From NCBI GenBank assembly GCA_029379385.1, contig CM055613.1, positions 14,712,001 to 14,776,000 of the forward strand: a stretch of DNA of 64,000 bases, read 5' to 3'. The notes under the pieces were generated by a model, which was not told the DNA's origin, did not search any database, and worked only from the letters and a program-made list of their open reading frames with translations. Origin of the DNA: Quillaja saponaria (taxonomy: Eukaryota > Streptophyta > Magnoliopsida > Fabales > Quillajaceae). Made by a program: the position numbers and the translations under genes. Shown piece after piece: positions 1 to 10,339 of the stretch. How positions within the stretch are numbered: position 1 is the stretch's first letter; every line of letters starts with the position of its first letter.

Positions 1-721
1 TAGTACCATGACCCTTTTCTCAGAAAAAGAAAAAAAAAACAAAACAAAAAAACAAAGGAAAAATTAAAATGAAAAATGTGCTATAGTGCTTGCAGTACAT
101 TATTGTGAACAGTTAATTGAAGTTTCATTATTAAATTGCTCCTGCATCATACTGACTGCAAATTGTGCCTGTAGAAGTATTAAAGAGTGCAACAAGGCAG
201 ATGCCTCAACAATTATGCTTAGGTTTCTTTAGTCAGACATTGTTCGCAATAAGAGTTTGTCATTGGTAGACTTAATTGTGCTTTCTGGTTGTTCATGAAA
301 TCAGCTTCAAACCAATTAAGTTCCCATCATGAAGGGCCAGAAACATGTTTATATCAAAAGAAATGTTGTTGAGTGAATCCTTGCTAGGTTGTTGGAATGT
401 TGGGTGACCAAGTGACGTATCTCTTTTCTGATTCGAGAGATGTGTGATTGCTTTTTATGTAAGGAATCTTTCAACCGATAGTACATTGAGAGTTAAGGAT
501 GCTATCAAATGGCTATTATATAAATGAAATGTAGTAAGAAGAGTACTCTTTTGCAGCATTTTCTTATTGCTTAGATCATGATATTTAGGGCTTCTTGAAC
601 TTCTCAGTCCTCACCTTATAACTCATGAAGTACTTGTTCTCGAACTTTCCAATTATAACGGAGAGGTATGTTACATCAATTTGTCCATTATTTGTTTATA
701 AATTATATTTCTGTTCCACAG

Positions 722-1036
722 GAGAATCCAGATTTATGGAAGTGGCTAACTGGCCAGGAGCAACCCCCTGAAGCAGTCAACACAAATCCTGTAAGTTTCT
801 TCATCTAGCTGATGGAGTTCCTATTGGTTTTTCCTTCTGGTTGTTCTTTTTCTTGAACTTATTCTCATTGATGTTACGTTCTGGTACAGGTCTTTACTGC
901 AGTGCGCGAAAAAGTTACAACAAACCTTGACAGCCATGCTGCTCCTGAAACACGAGCAATACCTGGACAATCTTGGGTAAGAGGATGGGATGATATCAAA
1001 AAAGGCCGGGACAGTCCTGTAGCTGGGAACCAGTAG
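722..1036 (+). CDS. SDHAF2: Succinate dehydrogenase assembly factor 2 (3' part)
   Basis: The last two exons are 722-790 and 890-1036 (stop TAG at 1034), joined by a 99-nt GT-AG intron. They encode about 71 residues opening with ENPDLWKWLTGQEQPPE, which matches the conserved C-terminal half of plant SDHAF2 (SDH5/EMI5 family). The plant-type tail ends in GWDDIKKGRDSPVAGNQ. The family acts in the mitochondrial matrix, where it helps attach FAD to the flavoprotein subunit SDH1 of complex II. The upstream exons, with the targeting peptide, should lie before the window: nothing in 1-721 reads convincingly as the preceding exon, so that stretch is taken as intron. In Arabidopsis the gene is, from memory, At5g51040, close to CRL, which also occurs here. 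Family assignment is strong; the gene is incomplete because of the window edge. Confidence 0.85.
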
Positions 1037-1979
1037 CTCTTTCTGGATAAACGCTATGATCATTTTAACAAAGTAAAGAAATAATATTCAGCCGGCCTTC
1101 TATAAATAAGGGCTGGCTATGATGAAACTTGAAATTTGATTTACAGGGTAGTGTTATATTACGTACCTTAAAATGTTTATTCTGAACTTTTTTCCTTTGA
1201 AATCCTTATATGAAGACCCTTGTTGGATACTACTCTTTCCCCTTTGTTAGGCAATTTTTTCAAATGAAAATAAAATTAATAATAATAATAATGAAGAGAG
1301 TGTCTTATACCTTCGAGTTTTTTATGAAACTCTCTTTACATTCCCTTGAAGTTTGTTGGATATATAGAAATGAGAAAACTTATAGATTCTGGTATATGTA
1401 CTGTAAGTCTTACGCTTACTTCCAATAAATTAAAGATATGGTTATAAAATTGTGTTATTATTAATTACTCCTCAACCAAATGGCATTTACTTAAACTGTC
1501 ATTTTCTTATCAGTCTTTTTCCTACTCTACAAATAAAGAGAATTTTTTTATTTTTTTTATTTTTATGCAACACTGATTATCCTATTCTACCCTCAAGGAA
1601 CAAAGAAAATGGTGTTTTTTTCTTTTATTTAAACTTATCTTTGTGATACTCGTACTTCTTAAACTTTCATTTTATTTATTTAAGCTTATCTTTTTGGTGT
1701 AGTCTTTTATTTATTTTTAAAAAAATTGAATTAATTAAAAAGTATAAATATAAAATATCTATATATATATATATATATATATATGCAGAATACCTGCGTG
1801 CAGACATCCTAGTATAAAAAGAATGACTATGCATCCTTAAAAATAAAAGGAATAAGAGAAAGGAGTTGTTACTTTATTGTATTGGGAATTTGGGAATAGG
1901 ATTGGTTTTAGAAATTAGAGGTGGGTGAATTAAATATTGGACGGTTGTACCTCACATTCACGGCTCTCATCGTGGAGAT
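1037..1979. other. Intergenic, 3'UTR and AT-rich spacer with (TA)n
   Basis: This should contain the 3' untranslated region of the SDHAF2-like gene and the promoter of the next gene. It is AT-rich with homopolymer runs. A (TA)n microsatellite of about 13 units lies at about 1759-1784. Short open frames here are low-complexity and not convincing as genes. Confidence 0.6.
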
Positions 1980-3059
1980 ATGGCTTCTCCCAATTGAAGC
2001 TCCCATTTCTTTATTTGTCTTCCTACTCCTCCTACTACTCTCCTCCTCCTTCAAGTTTCCTTTACCAGTATCGTCAGCAGAGCCAACTCCGGCTGAATGG
2101 CCCCATCAATTCCACTCGGTTCTCTTCATGAACAGAAGTGGAAATCTTCAGAAAGTGGACCTTTGGTACGATTGGCCCAATGGTCGAAACTTAAACATCA
2201 TCCAGAAGCAGCTGGGAAAGCTTACTTACGATCTTGAATGGAACAATGGCACTTCCTACATCTATACCTTGTATCCTTCCAATAATGAGTGCAGGACCCT
2301 GCATTTCTCTGTGGGTATTCTTCGACCCAATTGGCTTGAGGGAGCCACCTATTTGGGTCAGCAGCATATTGATGGTTTCCTCTGCAATGTGTGGGAGAAA
2401 GTTGATTTCATATGGTACTACGAGGATGTTCTCACTCAAAGACCTGTCCACTGGGTCTTCCACTCAGGTGGTGTCTCATTGTTAATCACACCCATTAGTC
2501 ATTTAACAAATTTGGATTGATCATTGCACTTCAAATTACTCTGTTTGAAATATGCAATTTTTTTGTCTTTAATATGTCATTATCATGGGTGTTGCAGTTG
2601 TTTGACGTAATTATAGTAGTTGTAAGATATTAACACCCACTTCACATTTTAACTTTTCGGATTAATTGAGGAGGGTTTGTGTATTCTTCACGCTGACAAG
2701 TTCAATGGACTTGTGTGTACGGAGATGTATAAAAGATTAAGACATATTCAAAGATCTCACATAGCAACTTAACATTGTGCCTGCGAGTTGTGCTGTCATG
2801 GACAATTTCTGCTGGTGATTCTGATTCTGATTTTGTGACTTATTTGGGGAGTGCAGGATTTAGTGCTCATGTGATGACATTTGAGGTGGGAGCAGTGCTT
2901 GAGGATGCAAAATGGCAAGCCCCAGTTTACTGTTTTGATGATGCTGAGAGTGAGGAGGAGAGAAGGAAGAGTCCTCTGCTTATATCTGCTCCTGATGGTA
3001 GTTCCTTTGGGAGATTAATGACTGCCACTGAGGTTGTCCATGTTTCAGATGCAATGTAA
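1980..3059 (+). CDS. At4g14100-like secreted protein, start codon disrupted
   Basis: Two exons: the body runs in frame from about 1984 to 2467, then 2857-3059 (stop TAA at 3057). The 389-nt intron has GT and AG ends and phase 1. The product has a hydrophobic leucine-rich signal-like segment and then a conserved body with [50 protein letters not shown] and [14 protein letters not shown] motifs. This is the land-plant family of Arabidopsis At4g14100, of unknown biochemical function. The most likely ATG is at 1980 (M-A-S-P-N), but that frame stops after five codons and is one base out of register with the body. In the body's own frame a TAG at 1909 precedes the signal segment and the first ATG is only at 2128, after the signal. 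The gene may therefore be damaged at its 5' end, use an unseen upstream exon, or contain a sequencing error. Confidence 0.75.
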
Positions 3060-5063
3060 TTATGTGGGACACCAAGAATTCAGATATTAATAATGGTAAG
3101 ATCTTAGCCAAATTCAGAAACTGAGTTTATACTAATATATTATGAGATGCAAATAACTACAGGGTTGGGTTATATGCACAGGGTGCCACCTGTTTTTTTT
3201 ATTTTTTTTAGAGTATATTATCAGGTCCCAATAACATCACTGTCATCTTCTATATTCCCGTTATTGCTAGTTGATTGATCATTGTCATCCTCAAGCACAT
3301 AATGATCATCATTAGTTAACGGTCAAGAATAGTATTATGTGCATAAGGAATGTCATCAGCATCAAACTTTGTTTTTATAAATCCTGAAATTATATCTTTT
3401 GACGATGCATTCCTCAATTCAGTAATAGTTGTCCTACTCATTTACACTACAACAAAACATTATAATCATATTAATATAGTTAGGTTTATCATATATAACA
3501 TGAATAGAACAAAGATGAATGATTTACCCAATGATATGGTGGATTTCTTGAGTAAGAAAAGGGTTTAAAAACTTTTTATGTTTGTTTTTTCTAGTTTCTC
3601 GCAAGGTTCATTTGTAACATTAAGCTAGATTGGTTTTTCTTTTTTCTTTTTTATTCAATCCACTTGTCTGCTATGCAAAAATTAATTAAGTCTAATTGAT
3701 TAGGTGTGGGGCTCATTAAAACAAAATTCTCTTGCTTTAATGATTCAAATTGCTTAAAATTTATAAAGAATTTATTTTTCTCGTATTTAGTAAAATACAG
3801 CTGACTCTTCAGCTATAACCACAGCTGAGTTCTCGGCTCAACTCACAACTGAATATGCAGCTTAACCCGCAGCTAATTGCACAATTGAATGCATAATATA
3901 ACTTGCAGTTGAATACACAGTTTTACCGCAACAGAGTACATTGTTGTTTGCTTAGGTCAATGTACAATTGAAGCTACAGCTGAATACTCAGCTGATCTGC
4001 ACTTGTTTGGTTTTTGACCTAAGATCAATGTAGGTGACACAAATTTTTCAACAAACACAAGTCACAAAATAGATTAGCCTAAAGAGGTTTCCTTTCTATT
4101 AACTTGTACCATATTTACACATAACAGCTTCACTGAGTTTGAAGTTAGCTAAGAATCCTCAAAACTAGTTCTATTTATTTACATAAAAAGTAATCATCCT
4201 AATATAAAAGCTATAGCTTCAAATATCCATTACACTTAAGTTGTTTTCATACAAACTAAAATATAACAAAATACAAGTCAAATTCCTCACTCAAAGGTTA
4301 CATCCCAACAACTAGCTTATCCTTACTAATCTGGAACACAAGTAAAAACAACTATGAGACATAAAGGTCTCAGCATGAAAGTCAACATGCAGTAAAAATT
4401 GTTTATACAAACAGATTTCTGTGCACCAGTTTATGCAATTTGAGTGAAAATCATCACCAGTCATACGTTTCATTACATCATGTTACTTAGTTCTCACTGT
4501 GTGTATTGACCAATATAAAGGAAAATCCACCTCTCTAACAGAGCATGACTTCATAAGAAATTGATGCGCACATCCAGTGTAAGTAACAAGCCAAACGTTT
4601 ACATAATAGCAAATTGCAATTCAACATGTGTATTGAATATTCTATTTATCATCACAGAATGTCTTAAAATGCATTTATGCATGCATTTCATGATAAATAT
4701 CCAGCACTTTATCAAACAGAAGTTTCAAATACAGAAAAATATGCAAGGAACATGTTCAGCTGCACAAACCTCACTTATACAGCTCTAGAATGACACAGAA
4801 TCCTTAACTCTTAGCCTTTAATCACTCTAAAGCTCTATTACAGCTACTGACTTAAACCAAGACCAGTAACTTTCCGAGTTTTTTCAAAAATTCCTAACCA
4901 GCTGAGTAAACCACAGACAGCTCCAAGCAAATTATGCTATTAACATATGCATAATCATATATGTTTAACCTATCAATTCATTCCAACCATATTTTGCAAT
5001 AAAGTATATGCATGCGTTATAACAACTTAGTTGTGGACAAATTACCAATTGTCATCACCATGT
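3060..5063. other. AT-rich intergenic region
   Basis: No convincing gene is visible. Apart from the degenerate tandem repeat at 3795-4010, I see only AT-rich unique sequence on both strands. Confidence 0.5.
3795..4010. repeat. Degenerate tandem repeat, about 20-bp unit
   Basis: Variants of ACAGCTGAATACGCAGCT recur through this stretch, such as ACAGCTGAGTTCTCGGCT, ACAACTGAATATGCAGCT and ACAGCTGAATACTCAGCT. Spacing is about 20-22 bp at first and then irregular. The unit is rich in the palindrome CAGCTG. It is a decayed minisatellite, not a coding repeat, as no frame stays open. Confidence 0.5.
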
Positions 5064-5138
5064 GGGGTAAGGCTGTGTACATCTAACCCTCCCCATACCC
5101 CACAATGGTGGGAGCATCGTGCACTGGGCCACCCTTTT
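5064..5138 (+). mobile_element. Au-type SINE, 5'-truncated, with target-site duplication
   Basis: About 75 bp match the 3' part of the plant Au SINE family: GGGTAAGGCTGTGTACATCT, then CCCTCCCCATACCCC, then GGGAGCATCGTGCACTGGGC, ending in CCC and a run of T. The 5' part with the tRNA-like promoter is missing. The element is flanked by the 12-bp direct repeat TCATCACCATGT (5052-5063 and 5139-5150, the last T being shared with the tail), as expected of LINE-driven insertion. Family assignment is from memory of the Au consensus; the target-site duplication is read directly. Confidence 0.75.
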
Positions 5139-5150
5139 TCATCACCATGT

Positions 5151-5538
5151 AAATTTTGCCCTTAATTCTAATTGTATTCATTAATTTAGAACATAAAATT
5201 TAGAAATTAAACTGCAAACACCCACTACTCGTATTTGGTTTGGTAACTGCACATGAGTATATATATATATATATATTTTGTTCACTGGTAATTTGGTCAT
5301 TTCGTTTGACCTGTTTTTATTTTAACTTCTTTGAATAATATTTGAAGTATTGAGAATAGACTCAGAATAATTAAGAATGGAAAATCTTATTTAAGTTTTG
5401 TATATCTTTATTTTTTTTTAATTATTATTAACTGATTCAAAAGAAATAAAGCTGTCGAATATGAATTAGAAACAAAACTAATTAAGAATAAAAGAATATT
5501 TTTTATTATTCAAATTATTATTTTTATTTATTTATTTT
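5151..5538. other. AT-rich spacer with (TA)n
   Basis: AT-rich DNA with a TA microsatellite at about 5257-5276 and A/T homopolymers leading up to the plastid-derived segment. No gene is seen. Confidence 0.5.
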
Positions 5539-7640
5539 ATGGAATATACATATCAATATTCATGGATCATACCTTTCATTCGACTTCCAATTCCTATGTT
5601 AATAGGAGTGGGACTTTTACTTTTTCCAACGGCAACAAAAAATATTCGCCGTATATGGGCTTTTCCTAGTGTTTTATTGTTAAGTATAGTTATGATTTTT
5701 TTCGGCCAATCTGTCTCTTCAAAAAATAAATAAAAGTTCTACCTATCAATACGTATGATCTGGACTATCAATAATTGTCTTTCTTTAGAGTTTGGCCACT
5801 TGATCGATTCACTTACTTCTATTATGTTAATATTAATCACTACTGTTGAAATTCTTGTTCTTATTTATGGTGACAAGTATATGTCTCATGATCAATGATA
5901 TTTGAGATTTTTTGCTTCTATGAGTTTTTTCAATACCTCAATGTTAGGATTAGTTACCAGTTCTAATTTGATATGAATTTATATGTTGTTGGAATTAGTT
6001 GGAATGTGTTCTTATCTATTAATAGGTTTTTGGTTCACACGATCTAGTGCAATGAATGAATGTCAAAAGGCGTTTGTAACTAATTATGTAGGGGATTTCA
6101 GTTTATTATTAGGAATTTTAGGTCTTTATTGGATAACAGATAGTTTTGAATTTCGCGATTTGTTTGAAATATTTAATAACTTGATTTATAATAATGAGTT
6201 TCATTTTTTATTTGTTACTTTGTGTGCCTTCCTGTTGTTTTCTGGTTCCGTTGCGAAATTTGCTCAATTCCCTTTCATGTATGGTTATCAGATACTATGG
6301 AAAGGCCTATCCCTATTTCGGCTCTTATACATGCTTTTACTATAGTAGCATCTGGAATTCTTCTTGTAGCCTGGTTTCTTCCTCTTTTTATAGTTATACC
6401 TTACATAATGAATCTAATAGCTTTGATAGGTATAATAACAGTACTATTAGGAGCTACTTTAGGTCTTGCTCAAAAGGATATTAAGAGAGGTTTGGCCTAT
6501 TCGACAATGTCACAATTGGGTTATATGATGTTAGCTATAGGTATAGGCTCTTATCTAGCCACTTTATTTCATTTGATTACTCGTGCTTATTCGAAAGCAT
6601 TGTTGTTTTTAGGATCCAGATCCATTATTCATTCAATGGAAGCTATTGTTGGATATTCTCCAGATAAAAGTCAAAATATGGTTCTTATAGGCGGTTTAAC
6701 AAAATAAGTGCCAATTACAAAAAATACTTTTTTAGTGGGTACACTTTCTCTTTGCGTGATTCCACCATTTGCTTGTTTTTGGTCTAAAGATGAAATTCTT
6801 AATGATAGTTGGTTATATTCACCAATTTTCGCAATAATAGCTAGCTCTATAGTAGGATTAACTACATTTTATGTATTTTGCATATATTTATTTACTTTTG
6901 ACAATTTTAAAAATTACAACGAAAAAAAAAAAATCAGCTCACTTTATTCAATATCTATATGAGGGTAAAGAGGGGCAAAAACCTATTTAAAAAAAAAAAA
7001 TCCATTTATTGGATTTATTAACAATAAATACTAATGAAAGGGTATCTTTTTTTTTTTTTTTTTGGAATAAGACACATCGAATTCATAGAAATGTAAAAAT
7101 CATAATGTGGCCCTTTAGTTCTATCACATTTTTTGGCACTACCAACACTTTCTTGTATTTGCATGAATCAGACAATGCTATGTTATTTTATATGCTTGTA
7201 TTAGTACTATTTACTTTGTTCATTGGGGCCATAGGAATTTCTTTCAATCAAGAGGGAATAGATTTAGATATATTATTCAAATTGTTAATTCCATCTATAA
7301 ATTTTACATAAAAATACAAATAATTTTGTGGTTTGGTATGAATTTGAAACAAATGTAACTTTTTACGGTCAGTATAGCTTATTTTTGAATATTTATAGCA
7401 TCTTTTTTATATAAGCCTATTTATTTATCTTTAAAAAATTGGAACTTACTTAATTTATTAGCTAAAAATGTCCTTAAAAAAATGAGACATAAAACCCGAA
7501 GTGTGATATATTATTGGTCATATAATCGTGGTTACATAGATGCTTTTTACGAAATATCCTTAACTAAGAATATAAGAAGATTAACTGAACTAAATCATTT
7601 TTTTGATAGACGAGTAATTCAATGAATCAACAATTCAAAA
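5539..7640 (+). pseudogene. ndhF: Nuclear plastid DNA insertion carrying a broken ndhF
   Basis: Almost the whole plastid ndhF gene, the NdhF subunit of the thylakoid NDH complex, can be followed. It starts with an N-terminus of the MEQTYQYAWIIPF type at 5539. It continues through [18 protein letters not shown] (about 5989), [20 protein letters not shown] (about 6467), [20 protein letters not shown] (about 6771) and ends near [13 protein letters not shown] and FFDRR (about 7515-7620). The frame is broken repeatedly: early frameshift and deletion near 5725-5760, TGA/TGG changes near 5895-5975, a frameshift near 6270-6290, TAA at 6705, stops near 6958 and frameshifts in A/T homopolymers after 6920. 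Plastid genes lack introns and editing cannot repair this damage, so this is a nuclear plastid insertion (NUPT) decayed as a pseudogene. It cannot make a membrane subunit. Confidence 0.9.
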
Positions 7641-8146
7641 TATTTTTCTTGCGTATTCTTGATAAACCAGCGTTTATATATAGATGTAGGAAGATTTGTT
7701 TGGGAAGTAAGATGCCCCCTTGACATCAAAATGACTAACTATTGATTTTTAGAGCTAAATTGGTAAGGCCCTCCTTCCACTGCAATAATATAGCCCAAGA
7801 GCGGTAACTAAAACAAGGAAGATCTATTAGCTTGTCAGCGTAACGAAAGAACTATCGGATGGTAGGCCTTAACTAACAGCTTCCATACTTAGAGAAATAT
7901 TTGCTGCTTTCAAACAGAAGTCATACTAAGCAGCTTTACATTATGGAGGTTACATCTACAAACCTGCCTATGTATTGGCTCTTACCCTAGCTTAGGTTCT
8001 TAAACTTGTTATTCATCCTAATCGACATATTTGTGTTCTAATGTCAAACAAAAAGAGTGAAACTAAATAAAGAGAGAAAATACAACACTAGCCATTGTAA
8101 TATAATGAAAGAGATTCAACAAAGACAGAAAATACAACACTAATAA
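7641..8146. other. Unassigned spacer after the ndhF copy
   Basis: The stretch 7700-7960 has higher GC than its surroundings and could be further organelle-derived DNA, but I could not match it to a plastid or mitochondrial gene. A direct repeat of AGACAGAAAATACAACACTA-like text occurs at about 8070-8145. No coding capacity is apparent. Confidence 0.35.
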
Positions 8147-8419
8147 TTAAGTAGTTCCAAAATTAACAAGGTAATCAAAATAAGAGATTGGAGGATTTAA
8201 TGCAATATTTTGCATATAATATTTCTTCATTTTTCTTATTTTCAAATCAATGTCAAGTAATGTTTTAATGTTACATCCACGAAGCTTTTTATTAATATAT
8301 TTCTCAATAACATCAAGGTAATCCCTCTTCAATGTTCCATTATTAGCCTTACAATTACCAGAAGTAATGAGTTTATCAACAACTCAATCAAAACTCCTTC
8401 CTCTTTTGGTAGTCAACAT
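8147..8419 (-). pseudogene. Myb/SANT-like domain fragment
   Basis: Read on the minus strand from an ATG at 8419, the frame gives about 90 residues with one internal stop (TGA about 33 bases in). The stop lies close to where the family has its WT...D segment. It continues with a V-x-G-x-x-x-x-N-G-T-L pattern and LRGCNIKTLLDIDLKIRKMK, resembling the LPGCGIKA-HIESRLKTLKK block of plant Myb/SANT-like (L10-interacting, Harbinger-associated) DNA-binding proteins. No downstream exon or nuclease partner is seen. It is most likely a relic of a transposon-derived or domesticated gene. Assignment rests on motif similarity recalled from the family. Confidence 0.5.
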
Positions 8420-10025
8420 ATGACAAGTTTTCTCCATTGACTGAAATCCAACATAACATAAACAAATCCACAACAAAAATCATAGTTTCTTAACAACTTT
8501 ATTAAACAAAGTGTCAAATAGTCAAACCACACAATCTATTAGTTCAAATTTTACAATAGTCACAACCATTAACACAATTAAAAACCAAAGTAATATCTTA
8601 AATTCTTATCCAATAGAGTTTCTAGTTAACAACAGTTCCAATCTTTGAAAATTCTCGATCATGGTCTGTTGTACAGTGTGTGTTGTGCACCATGAGAATC
8701 AGATGCAATAGATGATGATGACACCTCTTGAGATTATATATTATTATCAAATTGACCCCATTCTCAGGGGAAAAAAAACATATGTCTTATAAAAAGTTTT
8801 AAACGAAGCAATCAACAATGAGTTCTTTAATGTACAACTTTTTTTTTCAAACATAAACATGTTAGCTTACCAATGAGCAGTTCAAGAATAATTTATTCAA
8901 GATGCCCATGTTGTCATGTATTGTCCAAAAATTCTAGCTTTATTACCACAATAACATCGACAATATTTTATTCTCACACCTTCTACCATAGTAACTACAA
9001 TAATTTATTCATCAAAAAGTAACTACATTATTTATACTAATTTGATTAATCTTAAAAGTTGAATGACATAAGCTCATTCTAAAATAATAATAATAATCCT
9101 ATTACATGACCAAAAGAAAACTAAATATAGCACAACTAGTTAATATGATCAAGTAACATTTGCCACTATGTTTCATCAATTTTTTTTTTCTGTGTTTTTG
9201 CTTATCCCAAATTGGAAGAAACAATCACACAAACATACAATGAAGAAGAGAAAGGGCATGACACTATTAGACTTGTTGTTGTAAAGACTAACACATGTAA
9301 ATCATGGATGATGATATTCAATTTTTGGTTATATTTTTTATATCACTAACTAGGTAAATGTGTTTTGTTTAGCCACAATCAGTGCGAAACACAAGTAAAA
9401 AAATTGAAAATCTATGAATCCCAACAAAACATACAACATATCAAAAGCAAACACAGAGTGTGAAGTTTACATTCAAACAATCATAATCCATGATTCCTCG
9501 TATCCCCCAAAACCAACAATTTTAGATCCAAAATTATAACCTTAAACCGAGAATTATCAAATTTAAAACAAAGTTAGTGAAATACCACAAAACTCATAAG
9601 CAAAGTCTTAATCAATTTCAAATAAACCCCACAAAACAAACACAATATCCAATTAATAATCAAGTGCAACAAACAAGAGTCGATAATTGCAACCTACTTT
9701 AAAAAACAACAAACAATTTTTCAAAAAATCTAAGCATATCCACCAAAATTCATAACCAACTATAACCAAAACCATACAATTTCAGTTTCATTTGAACCCC
9801 ACAAAAAAAATTCCATAATATAGTTACAAATACAAACCCTTGATAGTGAAATCAAACAATTAGGTCATAAACTGGCAACATATAAAAGAATTTTTAGGGA
9901 GGTTACCAAGACTTCTTCAGAGGATTCCCAAACGACTTGTAATCGAAACTGGAGATGGAGACACTCAGATGTGGCCTTGAGGTGGTCGGAGGTGAAGGAC
10001 ATATGAAAGATATAGAAGAGGAGAA
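8420..10025. other. AT-rich intergenic region
   Basis: AT-rich DNA rich in AACAAA-type runs. I see no genes or clear repeats. The last 150 bases before the LTR have higher GC and could be unrelated genic debris. Confidence 0.45.
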
Positions 10026-10314
10026 GCTTGATATAGGCCAATTTTCCAAGTATAAAACGCATCGTTTTGTCAATGTAATTAGTTGGGTTGTTAGGAGGTT
10101 AGTAATGGGTTAGTTGTAAAATAGGCAGGGAATTGTGGTTAAGAGATGGATTATTGGTATAAGTATACTTAGAATGATACAATGTAGGATTGACTTTGAT
10201 GAATATACAAGTTCTTTCTTATTTCTTTTCTTACTTTCGTTCTTAGTTTACTTGCTGTGAGGAAACTATCTTTTTGGTTTCCAAGAATTCCAATTTGCAA
10301 AAATGGTCCTGTAA
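10026..10314 (+). repeat. 5' LTR of the chromovirus
   Basis: It pairs with 17601-17890. The shared body runs from TTGAT and GGCCAATTTT through TGTGAGGAAACTATCT to GGTCCT. The terminal TG and CA seen in the 3' LTR are mutated here to GC and AA. The primer-binding site begins three bases downstream. Confidence 0.9.
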
Positions 10315-10317
10315 TTC

Positions 10318-10329
10318 TGGTATCAGAGC
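10318..10329 (+). other. Primer-binding site for initiator tRNA-Met
   Basis: TGGTATCAGAGC is the standard 12-base complement to the 3' end of plant initiator methionine tRNA. It sits just after the 5' LTR, where minus-strand DNA synthesis would start. Confidence 0.9.
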
Positions 10330-10339
10330 TATTCGATCC

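Noticed and set aside
7700..7960. Possible mitochondrial or additional plastid DNA
   Set aside because: Composition is suggestive but I could not match any organelle gene.
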